Counted from the first letter of the stretch, positions 1-9,983 are shown. The stretch: 12,868 nt of DNA from Ichthyophonus hoferi (GCA_002751075.1 NAOQ01000028.1:216144-229011), one strand, 5' to 3'. Program-made: numbers and translations. Notes: generated by a model not told the origin, from the letters alone.

Positions 1-172
1 ACACTATACTATACTATACTATACTATACTATACACTATACTATACTATACTATACTACGCTATCATATACTATACTACCGTATACTGTACTATACTATG
101 CTATACTACACTACACTACACTATACTATTATATACTATACTATACTATGTTATACCATACCATACTATATG
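1..172. repeat. Period-5 satellite, unit ACTAT
   Basis: Almost uninterrupted copies of a five-base unit (ACTAT/CTATA), with scattered substitutions that increase towards the right end. It begins at the window edge, so its full length is unknown. If the leftward exon at 270-409 is real, this array lies in that gene's first intron. Confidence 0.95.
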
Positions 173-269
173 ATATTATAGATTGAAAACTCGAGTAGTA
201 AAATAAAAATATATAAACGTACTATCCCACCTCTTTAACACATAAACACAAAACAAAAAATAAGCACAC

Positions 270-409
270 CTAGTTACATGCTCCCATAGGCCCCTTTCTT
301 TTAATGTAGCGGTAATATCACTGTATGCTGCCTTAGCCACGGTTGTTTGTTGTCTTGTTACTACGGTAACAAGGCGCCTTCGACAAATAAAAATCTTTGA
401 GCTGAACAT
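270..409 (-). CDS. Possible first exon of a leftward gene, TyrRS-like N-terminus
   Basis: The minus strand is open from an ATG at 409 to a possible donor: the exon would end at 270 and be followed by GTGTGC. The peptide begins MFSSKIFICRRRLVTVV, rich in arginine and hydrophobic residues with no acidic residues, which suits a mitochondrial targeting sequence. It ends in TATLKERGLWEHVT. That end resembles the N-terminal 'LxERGLxxxxT' segment of bacterial-type tyrosyl-tRNA synthetases, which in animals is mitochondrial YARS2. An upstream ATG at 436 is also in frame; 409 gives the better leader. The following exons, including the HIGH region that would settle the identity, are outside the window. 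The match is one short motif, so the gene could be something else or not a gene at all. Confidence 0.35.
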
Positions 410-1217
410 GACTTGGGAGTATAAAATATTACGCATTGGATTTATGTTTATGAATATACACTTTGTAGTTGTTCTTTATCTATTCTACAAACGTACACTA
501 AGTGTTTTAGTTATACTATATATATATACACTATTCTAACACTAACATCATAATCATTATAGTAATTTCAAACCTCAATGGGTGCGCGCTGCTGTGACCT
601 TTTATTAACCTTACAGTTCGCTAAAATATATTACAAAAAGTATTGCAGTATTTGCATGATTTTTATTTATTTCTTGTATAGGGAGGTATATTACCATAGC
701 ATATATTAGTTTACCATATGCTATTAGCTATATTTATACTGTTATTACGTATATGTTCTATTATATTTATATTGTATAAACACATAACACCAGTTAATTG
801 GCGTGGCTAAATTAGCGTGATTCCCGGAATGCCTATGATAAAATTGAAAACAAACCGGATCAATCAAAGGCATATTAATTGCCATATAAGGCTAAATCCA
901 TTAACTATATTATGGTTTCATTGGTCTGTACAAATATAGTTAACCAATAGTTATTTCAAGTATTTTAAAATAATGATTACCGTGCATATAATTGGTGCAT
1001 AAAATAATAGGTATGTATTCAATCTATTTAATGCATTTGAATAAAATAGGCTGCAGATGGCATTGTATATGTATATGTATTATTAAATAGTTTAATAATA
1101 TTAATATATAACATAGGCTATAAATTAGTTGCTTTTTTTAATTTTAATTATTATCATCTGCAAAGACAATTGAATATAATAACTATAATAATAAGGGGTT
1201 ATTACTATTTAGAAAAC
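410..1217. promoter_or_regulatory. Upstream region of DPH7, possibly a shared divergent promoter
   Basis: About 800 AT-rich bases between the DPH7 start codon and the possible leftward exon. If both are real, this is a head-to-head intergenic region holding both promoters and 5' untranslated sequence. I see no convincing TATA box; TATA-like strings are too common at this base composition to count. A short GC-richer patch lies near 580-600 (GGGTGCGCGCTGC), and a TAACCAATA motif occurs near 940. No other coding sequence was recognised. Confidence 0.4.
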
Positions 1218-3062
1218 ATGTGTGATAGCAAGGTTACAGTTGGTACAGCCCTACAGACCCTTGACACTGAATATACTGCTGACTCAACAGAGTGGTGTCC
1301 TCTAGGCAATAGAGATATCTTGGTCAGTGGGATGAGGAAGGGAAAGGGGAAAGGTTATATTGTGTATTTCAGTGGGTGGGTTAGGTATTTTCTGAACATA
1401 TTGATAGGGCTTTTAATCATTCTCTCCTTCTTTCTTTTTTATATTTCTCAAGTTTTATATATACACATACATTTCCATCCATCTCATCTTCCATCGTATA
1501 CTACGTCTTTACCCATTTCTATTATCTATTCTTTCCTTACCTGATTTTCTTCCCTTCACTCTCTCCTCCCCTCTTCTTCTTATATCATTCTTACCCTTTA
1601 TCTCAACGCATATATCCATTGCAAGTACCTCTCCAAACCATCTTATTTGTACATGTGTACTCAAAAAAAAGCCTCGCTATAACAAAACATACCCTTACTC
1701 ACCTATCCACCTATCCCTCTCTCTGTCTACATCATAATCTTCATATATAGCTCATCTTTAAAGTATTTTAAGGTGTTTCCTAACAGCAATTCTCCTATAG
1801 CTATGTGGTACATATCAGCTGTTAAAGAGTGAAAAGGGGGAAGGAGAAGAAGAAGGAAGTGAAGGAGGGTACGTTTATTTATATGACTAACCAATAAAAG
1901 CTTTTTGTTCTCACTTTCTATTGGTTAATAGTAGTGCTAGTTGTAAAGTGATGAAGTTATTGGTTAATAGTTGGTTAGGTGACAGTACTATAGCAATCTA
2001 TATGCTTACATAGATTATATTATATTATATTATATTATATTATATTATGTTAGGCTATGGTGTGTTGTGCTATTTTTTATTATATTATATTCTGTTATGT
2101 TATGCTATGTTATGCTATATTATGCTATGTTATATTATGCTATATTATGTTATATTATGTTATATTATATTATGTTATGTTATATTATGTTATATTATGT
2201 TGTGTTATGTTATATTATGTTATGTTATATTATGTTATGTTACGTTATGCTATGCTATGTTATGGTATGTTGGATTATGTTATGTTATGTTATATTATAT
2301 TGTATTATATTATGTTATATTATGTTATGTTATGTTATGTTACATTATATTGGATTGTGTCATGCTATGCTATGCTATATTTCTCTGTATATGAGTGACT
2401 ATATTGATAACCATTTATAGTCATGTGTATATATGCATACACGCACATTATTATCTTATGACTCATACATACATACTATCATGCATATATATAATAAATG
2501 GAGGGCGTGCAATGCTTTTCTTTACCCTTATGTAATCTTGCTACCATCAGGCTGGGAAAGGATGGTGCCCAGTCCAAAGTTGGACGACTACTTCTTTTTC
2601 AATTGGATTCTGAAGAGGGACTAGTGAGTGGTTTTAATTTTTAATTTTTAATTATGGACTTGGCCTCTTATGAGAGTTTATTATTAGTGTTACTTTATTG
2701 GTATTATGGGACGATTTTGCTATATTTTATTACAGTATTACAGTATTAGCGTATTTTAATTGGTACATTGATATTAATACATAATATAAAATAGACTAGG
2801 AGACACCTATATATGTATATTTTAAACTGAGATTATATTTCATATTTTATATAATATAGTTTATATTTTGTATTTTTACTTTTATAAAATGAGGTACTTT
2901 TATTTTATTTTTCAAAAAAGCATCATCTAATGATTTCGTCACCCTCCAGATCTAAATCGCTGGATTGGTAGTTTATTTTTTATAAACTTATACTTATTTC
3001 CTATTGTATGATATGTATTTTCTATTTAATGTCCTATTTATTGGCTTGCAATTATACACACG

Positions 3063-3101
<39 letters not shown>

Positions 3102-6100
3102 GCACTACAGATTTTAAACCTTGTAGCAGATCAATGTAAGGAGCGAATGATATAGCCGATTGTCATTTATAATATGTTTTAACAGGTTGAAGGAAAGGAA
3201 ATAAAATGGTGAATTGTAAGACAAGATTATATTTTAATATGGTTTAATATCATCAGAGGTTGGTGGAAAAGGATAGGGTTGACACTGGGGCTATATTGGA
3301 TACTAAATGGTTGGTTAAAAATCATGACTATGTGTTGTTGGTCTTATGGAAGCATAGAGAGGCATAGATAGACAGATAGCGGTGTAGATATATATTCACA
3401 CATATGTTTGGATAGGCATGTACACGTGTATATAGGGAGAGAGATATGCAGAGGTAGATATATAAATATAAATATGTAGGGTCATAGTGAGATATATAAT
3501 ATGAACAACACTCCCACTATCCAATCACGTAGTTATGATTGCAGCCCCCTCACACACAAGAGATCCTGGTTGGTTGACGTACATTTATATTTACTATATT
3601 TACATCTAATTGATCTATTACGATTACCTCACGCTTGATTAGACTCGCTTAATTAATCATTAATATTAACCAATACATTGTCACAGGTGCCCCCAAGCAA
3701 TTAATAGCCAAGGGATACTAGGAAGTGTAGAAACGGGTGGAGTAACGTCAGTATTCACACTAGAGGTTAGCAATCCCTTTTCCCATTGGTTTATTATATC
3801 ACAGATCTAAGTTCCCAATGAAGTATTTTTATATATGGTTGGGTATTATTTTCTGTTTTTATACATTAATCTCTATGTATATCGTTGTATACCTTATATA
3901 TATTTCTTTTTATATATACTGCTGTTCTATGTCGTGTTGGCTTTCATGCATATATATTATTCTAATGTATATAAGATAATCTCTTTCTGTACTATACCCC
4001 TGGTGTATAGATCTAAAACATACAAATACATTACAGTAACAGTAGTCCAAGCATTAGTAGAGACTGAACCTTTCAACCCTACTGGGTTAGCTGTGAGAAT
4101 TTGAACGTGCTCATTTTCAATTAATAATTAAATAATAGGTAATTAAGGAGTAGTGACTGAGTCATTCGGGGTTAATTAATTGATGGGAGGGTAATAGTTA
4201 ATTAGTTAATACATCAATTAACCAATGACCAAGAGAAGTATAATCAGTAATGATTTTATCACTAATGTGGTACTATCCCACAGGATAATGATGATCAACC
4301 CCACCTGACTCACCTAGCAACAGCCAGCAAGGAAGACAGTGAGGTCCTCAATCTCTCCCTTGATTGGTCTAACAGGTTGCATCCCAGGTGAGTCGTTGGT
4401 TCATTTATACCAATTTCGTCCTTTACACTTCTCTGATTGATATATCTCTGTTCCACCCATTCGATTAGTTAAATTGTTTTACTAAGCCAATGAAAATAAC
4501 CATATAATTTATTAAAGAGCCAATTAAAACTCCTAAAGATGACCATCTTCTTAACCACTCACTTCTCTTAGCAACACACCCGATATGGCAGTGAGTTCAA
4601 CGGACGGCTATATAACCTTGTATCGATTGGATAATAATGGACTGGTAGAGCAAAAGAGGTGGCTGGCCCATACCTCGCCGTGGACGCCTCAGGTAAATTA
4701 AATTTTAATGGCACATTATAATAGGATTGAAATATACACACACGCTCCTTTGGATTATATGTGTGCGTGCCTATTGGCTTTTTGCTATGGTGGCCTGATA
4801 TATTGGTAACTATGATAGTTAGTTATAGTAACCAATAGTAGAAGGTGTTATTATTACTATGTCAATCATTACTACAGTTGTGTAAACTTAACCCCAATCA
4901 TATTAATAGTTAGTATTACTAAAAAATAAAATAATAAGATAACACTCATACCAGCATCTCTGTTATCAATATCATCTACCACTGATATTCTTCAATCCCT
5001 TTAATTACATATTTTTTTTTCTTCATATATCTATATATTCATACACATACATGTATACATACATATACACATATATACATATAGCACAATTTTACCACTA
5101 TAATGAAAATAATGAATGTATAATATATTCATACCTATATATATTTATACAAACATACACACACACGTACCCATATATACATTAACAGGCAGAGGCTTGG
5201 ATATGTGCATATGATTGTTGGTCTCCAAGCACTCTGTTTACTGGTAGGATATCATGCATATCTATATATCTCTATGATGTCATGTGCACTGCTATATAAG
5301 GATATTTTAAAGCAGGAGCTAGCTCATTACTATATATATATATATTATATTATATTACATTATATTATATTGTAGTATATTATCATTTATTTTATTTGGT
5401 CTTGTACTGTATTGTATTATATTATACTATAGTATACTATAATATATTACATTATATTATGGCATACTATACTATTACCTAGTATATTATAGCATAGTAT
5501 AGGATAGCATTATATATTATATTATACTACATTGTATTCAATCATTACATGACAATATATCCTGCACTATATACACATATACACCTATACACGCCGCTTG
5601 CTATATACTCACAGGAGGAGATGAAGGGAAGTTAAAAGGATGGGACGTAAGAACAGATTGCAGCCGGCCAACCTTTATAAATAAGAGGTAGAATATCACA
5701 CCTGTGTATTGGAATATGCATATGCATATACATATACAGCGATACATATATGCTTCTACTGCTATAACTCTATCCTCATCTACTTAGGTACCTATATTAA
5801 TATTAAACATATGGATCTACATATCTATCTGTCTAGATTGATACCAGTTTATACTGGCCTATCAATATGCATACCACTCTTAATTATGCCTGCACATACA
5901 TGCTAGCGAATCAACCTTAGTCACTCCTAATCCTCTATTCTCTAATTTGATTGGTACCTTATTGTCGTGCAGTCATCAAATGGGAGTGTGCAGCATTCAA
6001 TCAAATATAAGAAGAGAGCATTGGCTAGCCACTGGAAGGTTTGCCCTCCATCCCCCACCAATCTTAGAATTCTTTTATTTTGATGTACTGTTGGGTGATC

Positions 6101-8666
6101 TGTCTGACGTCATACTACCTATTCCATTTTTTAATTATCATGGCTCTCCAGTTGGATGGAATGCATTATTCAATTGTGAGGTTTTTATTTTTATTTTATT
6201 TGATTAGTAATCTGCTATGATTTAGTTTTAATTCTACCATCCTACTGGTGCATAAGCTTGTTCCCCCTACCTACCCATCTAATCTTTTCTTTTGTTTTTT
6301 CCTCCTATCATTTGTTGTCAAGTAACCTAAGAACTCTGAGCCAATCATCCGGCCTAATCATTTGGAATAGGAACATAGGGATATATTAGACTGAAATAAA
6401 TGTAGTTGTGATATTAGGCCAATAGGTCCTAATGTATACCTGAACTATTACTTGAAGATAAACATGAATTCACTTAAAAATTGGCGATTAATTAACGAGA
6501 TCTAATCACAGGGCTTTATTACAAAAAAAAAATGGTAGCACTTGTCCACCTTTGACCTGCCTTATATAGACATATAAGGCAATCATCTGACATTATAGTG
6601 ACCTCACCCAGCTATGATGACACTGTAAGACTGTGGGATACTCGTAATATGAAGGACTCTGTGGCCGACCTGAACGTAGGAGGGGGTGTATGGAGGATAA
6701 AGTGGGTAAGTAGAGCATACTGGGCACTGGTTTGGGTAGTGTACTGTGATATGCTATGATATAGTATGATGTAAGGTGATATAATATGCTATAATGTTAT
6801 ATATTATTATATTTTCTCAATTGTATTTGGCTGGGAGCTGGAATATTTTAAAAGCCATGCTTTCTCTATTCTATGACACCATAGTCTACAGATATTATAT
6901 TGTATACCTGATTGCTATTATGTAAATATATTACATAACATAACTATATATATAATTATACGAATACGGTCAACGTTTTCTACTCTTATTTGTTCTGGAT
7001 GATTCAATCCAGACATATTCACTCATCATGTTTCCTAGATCTAATTCCACAGTAGTCACTGTAGAATGTATGCATGATTGTGAATCTATAAAATAATATT
7101 GGAAAATAAAAATTACACAAGTAGCATTATTATTGGAAATGTTTAAAGGTTATGCCAATAAAATTACCACTTAAAACGTACAGGACCTTTCATTGAGAGT
7201 GAATTATTGACCACTTTGGTAAATTTTAAAATAGAGTTGGTTTAGAATACCAATAAATGTGTTTTTTTTTTTTCAATTTCTTTATTGATAAATTGAACAG
7301 AGAAAAGGATAATGTATCATTGCCAATGTATCCTTTACCCTGGATCCAATTTATTTGTAGATGGCAATACTCTATGGCAATAACAACATCAATAACCTAT
7401 TTCCATCACGTTATAACAACATGTTATAGAATTATAATGCAGTACAATTTAGCAGAGATCACCCTGTTGCCTTTCCAATAACTGTAGCCCTTTCACATCG
7501 TTACCATCTCTACCTCCTTAAGCCTCCACCATACACTATGATCCCTGGCAATCTATACATCTATCCATATTAGACGAATGCTGCTATCGATCACGATTGT
7601 TCATGGGACCAATCAAATATTTCAGTCAGGATCTAACTATAGATGTGATAAAAGATAAGCGGATACAGATACAGGAAATAACACAAGATAATCTAATAGG
7701 CATATACACTTACCTTTGGTGTGTAGTCGACCGTTTATAGTGGTAAGACAGGTTAGGTTTAGCGTATAGAAGAGCTAGAGCATATAATCAAATGGATAAT
7801 AATCAATCACATACTATAAATAAATTCGTAGTCGGTGCAGTTTTGCGCATATCCACAGATGATTTCACCATGGAGAACTATATATACCTTTGGAACATCA
7901 TTGCAGATGCAGTGATTAATAACTGTGGTATTGGATTATTTTGACAACAATTTAAATACACTGTAACGATTTTAATATGGTCTTTACAGAGTACGGAGGT
8001 ACCAACATTGATACTGACTGCTTGTATCTATAACGGATTTCATATCTTGGATGCTAGCCTGGATTCACTAGGTATGGGACTTAGGTTTTAATGTGCTATA
8101 TGTGAGCGTATGATATTATATATTATGATCATATATAATAATAATTATAATAGTAGTAATGATAATATTAATAATAATATCGCAAAATAATTAACAAGGT
8201 GAGCCAATGCTATAAATTGTATTATTTTATTATTTGTAAAAGGTGGTTTCTATTTTTTTATCAAAAATGTCCACCAATGAAGATATAGGCATATTAATAT
8301 GATTGGGTGCATGCCATAGATAACGTTTCACAGTTGCAACCTCACGTATCTCATAATTCTATTCTTGGCCAGTATTTTCTCATGGTTTCTAGATATTCTC
8401 GTGACATTTAAAAGGCGAATTTAAAATTTAAAATTTATATTAAAATTTTTTTTTTGAAATGTATTAAAATGGCAAGGTCCTGATTACTTTCTACCACTCC
8501 CCCTCCGCATTTAGCTCTACATGATGTGGCTGAATACAGTGAGCATGAGTCACTGGCTTATGGTGCTGATTGGCGAGCCCACCCAACCCATAGCAATAAG
8601 ACTTTGGCTGCCACCTGTTCATTTTATGATCATACCCTGAAATTATGGGAGGCACAGCTAGATTAA
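1218..8666 (+). CDS. DPH7: Diphthine methyltransferase/methylesterase DPH7 (WDR85), 13 exons
   Basis: DPH7 is a cytosolic WD40-propeller enzyme. In diphthamide synthesis on eEF2 it removes the extra methyl ester from diphthine so that DPH6 can amidate it. Exons: 1218-1322, 1801-1868, 2551-2623, 3257-3336 (or 3333), 3687-3765 (or from 3708), 4284-4387, 4572-4692, 5189-5243, 5615-5687, 5973-6038, 6612-6705, 7990-8071, 8515-8666. All introns are GT-AG, phases match, and the joined frame is about 383 residues (human about 450, yeast about 390). Family signatures in order: ALQTLDTEYTADSTEWCPL (residues 11-29), LCGTYQL (36-42), KVGRLLLFQLD, TGAILDTKW, LNLSLDWS, GWDVRT, MGVCSIQSNIRREHWLATG, SYDDTVRLWDTRNM, GGGVWRIKW, LTACIYNGFHILD, YGADW and CSFYDHTLKLWE near the end. 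The ATG at 1218 is chosen over 1170 because conserved sequence begins just after it. A Glu/Gly stretch (GEGEEEGSEGG) fills the variable loop after GTYQL. The long insert human DPH7 carries before YGADW is almost absent. The exact ends of exons 4 and 5 are uncertain. Confidence 0.95.
1869..2550 (+). other. DPH7: DPH7 intron 2
   Basis: The donor GTACGT directly follows the Glu-rich exon 2, and the acceptor is ATCAG. The first 110 bases hold three ATTGGTT-type motifs (1887-1896 inverted, 1918-1932 and 1959-1971 direct). The middle is a long period-5 array (2014-2383). No coding exon was recognised inside. Confidence 0.85.
2014..2383. repeat. Period-5 array, units TTATA/TTATG
   Basis: About 370 bases of tandem five-base units, mainly TATAT at the left and mixtures of TTATG, CTATG and TTATA further right. 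Units on the plus strand lack stop codons, and a period of five rotates through all three frames. This creates three overlapping open frames of more than 110 codons that encode only Y, L, M, C, I and V; they are not genes. The array lies in DPH7 intron 2. Confidence 0.95.
3055..3101. repeat. Compound (CA)n(TA)n microsatellite
   Basis: A run of CA dinucleotides (with one CG) passes directly into TA dinucleotides. It sits in DPH7 intron 3 (2624-3256), which otherwise holds only AT-rich sequence with no recognised exon. Confidence 0.95.
3766..4283 (+). other. DPH7: DPH7 intron 5
   Basis: Bounded by GAG|GTTAGC and CCCACAG|GAT. It contains an 89-codon open frame (3835-4104) of aromatic, low-complexity composition that matches no family I know and is regarded as chance. 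Near 4170-4225 there is a cluster of TTAATTAA/GTTAATTAG strings and an ATTAACCAATG motif. No transposon was recognised. Confidence 0.75.
4693..5188 (+). other. DPH7: DPH7 intron 7
   Basis: Runs from CAG|GTAAAT to TTAACAG|GCA between two phase-0 exon ends. It is AT-rich, with an AGTAACCAATAG motif near 4827 and loose CA/TA-rich strings near 5040-5180. No exon or mobile element was recognised. Confidence 0.75.
5331..5541. repeat. Degenerate period-5 array, TATTA type
   Basis: It starts with a TA run, then gives TATAT/TATTA/CTATA five-base units with many substitutions. It fills more than half of DPH7 intron 8 (5244-5614). It is the same class as the arrays at 1-172, 2014-2383 and 10905-11120 but more diverged, so probably older. 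Confidence 0.85.
6039..6611 (+). other. DPH7: DPH7 intron 10
   Basis: Bounded by GGAAG|GTTTGC and ACCCAG|CTATGA. The two flanking bases join to AGC, restoring the conserved TGSYD of the propeller. Exon 10 can be read on into this intron as an 86-codon open frame to 6207, but the family sequence stops at the donor. It holds two CCAAT motifs near 6353 and 6418 and an A9 run near 6521. Nothing else was recognised. Confidence 0.8.
6706..7989 (+). other. DPH7: DPH7 intron 11, the longest intron
   Basis: A 1.28 kb intron from TGG|GTAAGT to TTTACAG|AGT. Aligned to human DPH7, the flanking exons join with no residues missing (RIKW then STEVPTLILTACIYNGF), so no exon is expected inside. It holds a short decayed period-5 stretch (about 6745-6803), a hairpin (6994-7013) and a T11 run near 7262. 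The 74-codon open frame at 7257-7481 looks like chance. Confidence 0.8.
6994..7013. other. Perfect inverted repeat, 7-base arms
   Basis: TCTGGAT, six-base loop GATTCA, then ATCCAGA, inside DPH7 intron 11. It could form a short hairpin in DNA or RNA. No known element boundary was recognised. Confidence 0.6.
8125..8185. repeat. Degenerate TAA/ATA-rich stretch
   Basis: Imperfect AATAAT/TAGTAG/AATATT triplets inside DPH7 intron 12 (8072-8514). Further right in the same intron, 8418-8455 has AAATTTAAAATTT strings and a T9 run. No exon was recognised in this intron. Confidence 0.7.
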
Positions 8667-8815
8667 GTATATTAAATTTAAAATATATTTTCATGGCTTT
8701 TGTTGATTGAGCTTTTTATTCTTTAGTGTTCATGCACAGCTAGATTAATTAGATTAAAATTTTTAAATCTATTTAATAGCCTCTGTTGAATGAATTCTTT
8801 TTTCTTTAATGTTCA
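8652..8815 (+). repeat. 82-base tandem duplication covering the DPH7 stop codon
   Basis: Copy 1 is 8652-8733 and copy 2 is 8734 to about 8815. Both start with GCACAGCTAGATTAA, which in copy 1 encodes the last DPH7 residues AQLD and the stop codon. The copies stay alignable to their ends, for example CTTTTGTTGATTGAGC against CTCTGTTGAATGAATT, and CTTTAGTGTTCA against CTTTAATGTTCA. They have drifted noticeably in the AT-rich middle, so the duplication is not recent. The coding frame ends in copy 1, so copy 2 is 3' untranslated or intergenic. Confidence 0.9.
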
Positions 8816-8832
8816 AGTATCTTAGCACTAAG

Positions 8833-8838
8833 AATAAA
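8833..8838 (+). terminator. Candidate DPH7 polyadenylation signal
   Basis: A canonical AATAAA about 170 bases after the DPH7 stop codon, just beyond the tandem duplication. It is followed by a GT-rich stretch (GTGTAGGTCGGTGGC) that would serve as a downstream element. This is the first canonical hexamer after the stop. Confidence 0.6.
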
Positions 8839-9483
8839 GCACCTAGTGTAGGTCGGTGGCAGTAGTCAGAAAAAATGCTGGGTTTTGCTGATAAACATTA
8901 ATTATTGTCTTTATTATGTTTCACGTCATGCACATCTAATTGTGGTAAGAGTACAGTCTTAAAGGTAAGTTACTGTAACTTTAAGTGGTGTAGTAATCAA
9001 ATAGTTCATTTTAAAAAATATAAATTGCCAAGCTGTCAATATTTGATTGGATCCAGAATGTTTTGTTGAGTTGCCATGGGGGTAGTATCTAAATTCAACC
9101 AGATTACACCATTGGCTAACTCAGTTTTAACCAAGATCTCTCAGCATTATAAATAGTGTCTGAACATTTAAACAGGAGCAGCTTGTAGTAGTTGCTAGCA
9201 TTAAAGATGTGTGCATTTTATTATGACTGTTGCTAGACAGGTAATTTCAGTTAGACAATCTGTGAATTGCGCTGGTATCTACTGGTGCAATACCCAGAAA
9301 ATCCAGAGAGCATTATTCCATGTGTATAAAATATAATATAATACCACAAAACATTACAACAGTATTAAAAAAAGGGTTGTGCAAACAAATGAATACACAA
9401 ATGGCAATCCAAGAATATATTATAGGAGATGTTAACTTTATTTAAGGTGCTTTATAGATATATCTTTTATTTTCTAACATTTC

Positions 9484-9760
9484 TTATACCTGAAGGCAAT
9501 CGTACGATAGGTAGAACTTTCGAGCAAGTAATTTCCCTATATTCTATTGAATGGAATGTACATATATCAGGAGGATGTTGGTTTCCACTGCTTCTACTGC
9601 TGTTGTTATACTATTAAAGAAAAATGGTTCATGAAAATATGGGACAAGACAATCTACAGTCAAGTATATTGTATGTGTTCTGTCGGTAGAGCTAGAGAGA
9701 GATTCATTGTGAGCCACGACACTCTTTATCAACTCTACTGTATATGAAGGCCGTTAAGAA
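9484..9760 (+). pseudogene. Possible relic of a BUB3/RAE1-like WD-repeat gene
   Basis: Three short peptides lie in the order expected of BUB3 propeller repeats, each in a different plus-strand frame. First is RTIGRTFEQVISLYSIEWNV followed by HISGGCW (to 9581), compared with BUB3 'IGTHDAPIRCVE..NVMVTGSW'. Second is MKIWDKTIYSQVYCMCSVG...RFIVS (9631-9714), compared with 'VKLWD...KVYTLSVSGDRLIVG'. Third is STVYEGR (9734-9754), compared with 'LSSIEGR'. BUB3 is the spindle-checkpoint WD40 protein that docks BUB1 and BUBR1 at kinetochores. If the reading is right, this is a decayed copy with at least two frame changes and no start or end. Each match is short, and AT-rich DNA gives chance resemblances. 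RAE1 or another WD protein is equally possible, or nothing. Confidence 0.3.
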
Positions 9761-9875
9761 TTGACAGGTATGTTCGACACTTGATATGATCCAAATGCTG
9801 ATTTCAGCCTGAGTAATAATTGCCTCGCCTATACTCATAATGGCAGTTGATTATTGTAAGCAGAGAATTTAGGAC

Positions 9876-9893
9876 AAAAGCTGTATAGCTTTT
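9876..9893. other. Perfect inverted repeat AAAAGCT/AGCTTTT
   Basis: Seven-base arms separated by GTAT. Read as RNA it forms a hairpin with a four-base loop and a terminal U run, but it is far from any gene end, so no terminator role is claimed. Confidence 0.5.
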
Positions 9894-9967
9894 ATTCGGT
9901 ATCATTACACAATCAAGAGTCCTCGATCTGTCACAGACAGAACCCTTTTATACTTTTTAAATATGGC

Positions 9968-9983
9968 ATTCTATATATAGAAT
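9968..9983. other. 16-base perfect palindrome
   Basis: ATTCTATATATAGAAT reads the same on both strands. It lies 75 bases right of the preceding inverted repeat, in the intergenic region. Its AT richness makes chance a fair explanation. Confidence 0.5.

Noticed and set aside
1-172. A CRISPR-like or telomeric array
   Set aside because: The unit is five bases with no spacers and does not match known animal telomere repeats; it is a simple satellite.
1323-1544. Reading DPH7 exon 1 onward into a 124-codon open frame, or using a donor at 1385
   Set aside because: The conserved GTYQL block lies in a separate exon at 1801. Joining 1322 to 1801 restores the family sequence in phase 0, whereas read-through gives low-complexity hydrophobic sequence.
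3835-4104. An 89-codon open frame on the plus strand
   Set aside because: It lies wholly within DPH7 intron 5 and is rich in Y, F, I and L as expected of AT-rich chance frames, with no family resemblance.
5709-5906. A 65-codon open frame
   Set aside because: It is inside DPH7 intron 9, with TATACATA-derived low-complexity composition.
7257-7481. A 74-codon open frame in the longest DPH7 intron, considered as a missing exon
   Set aside because: Flanking DPH7 exons align to human DPH7 without a gap, so no residues are missing, and the peptide has no WD features.
8491-8694. A minus-strand 67-codon open frame
   Set aside because: It is the antisense shadow of DPH7 exon 13.
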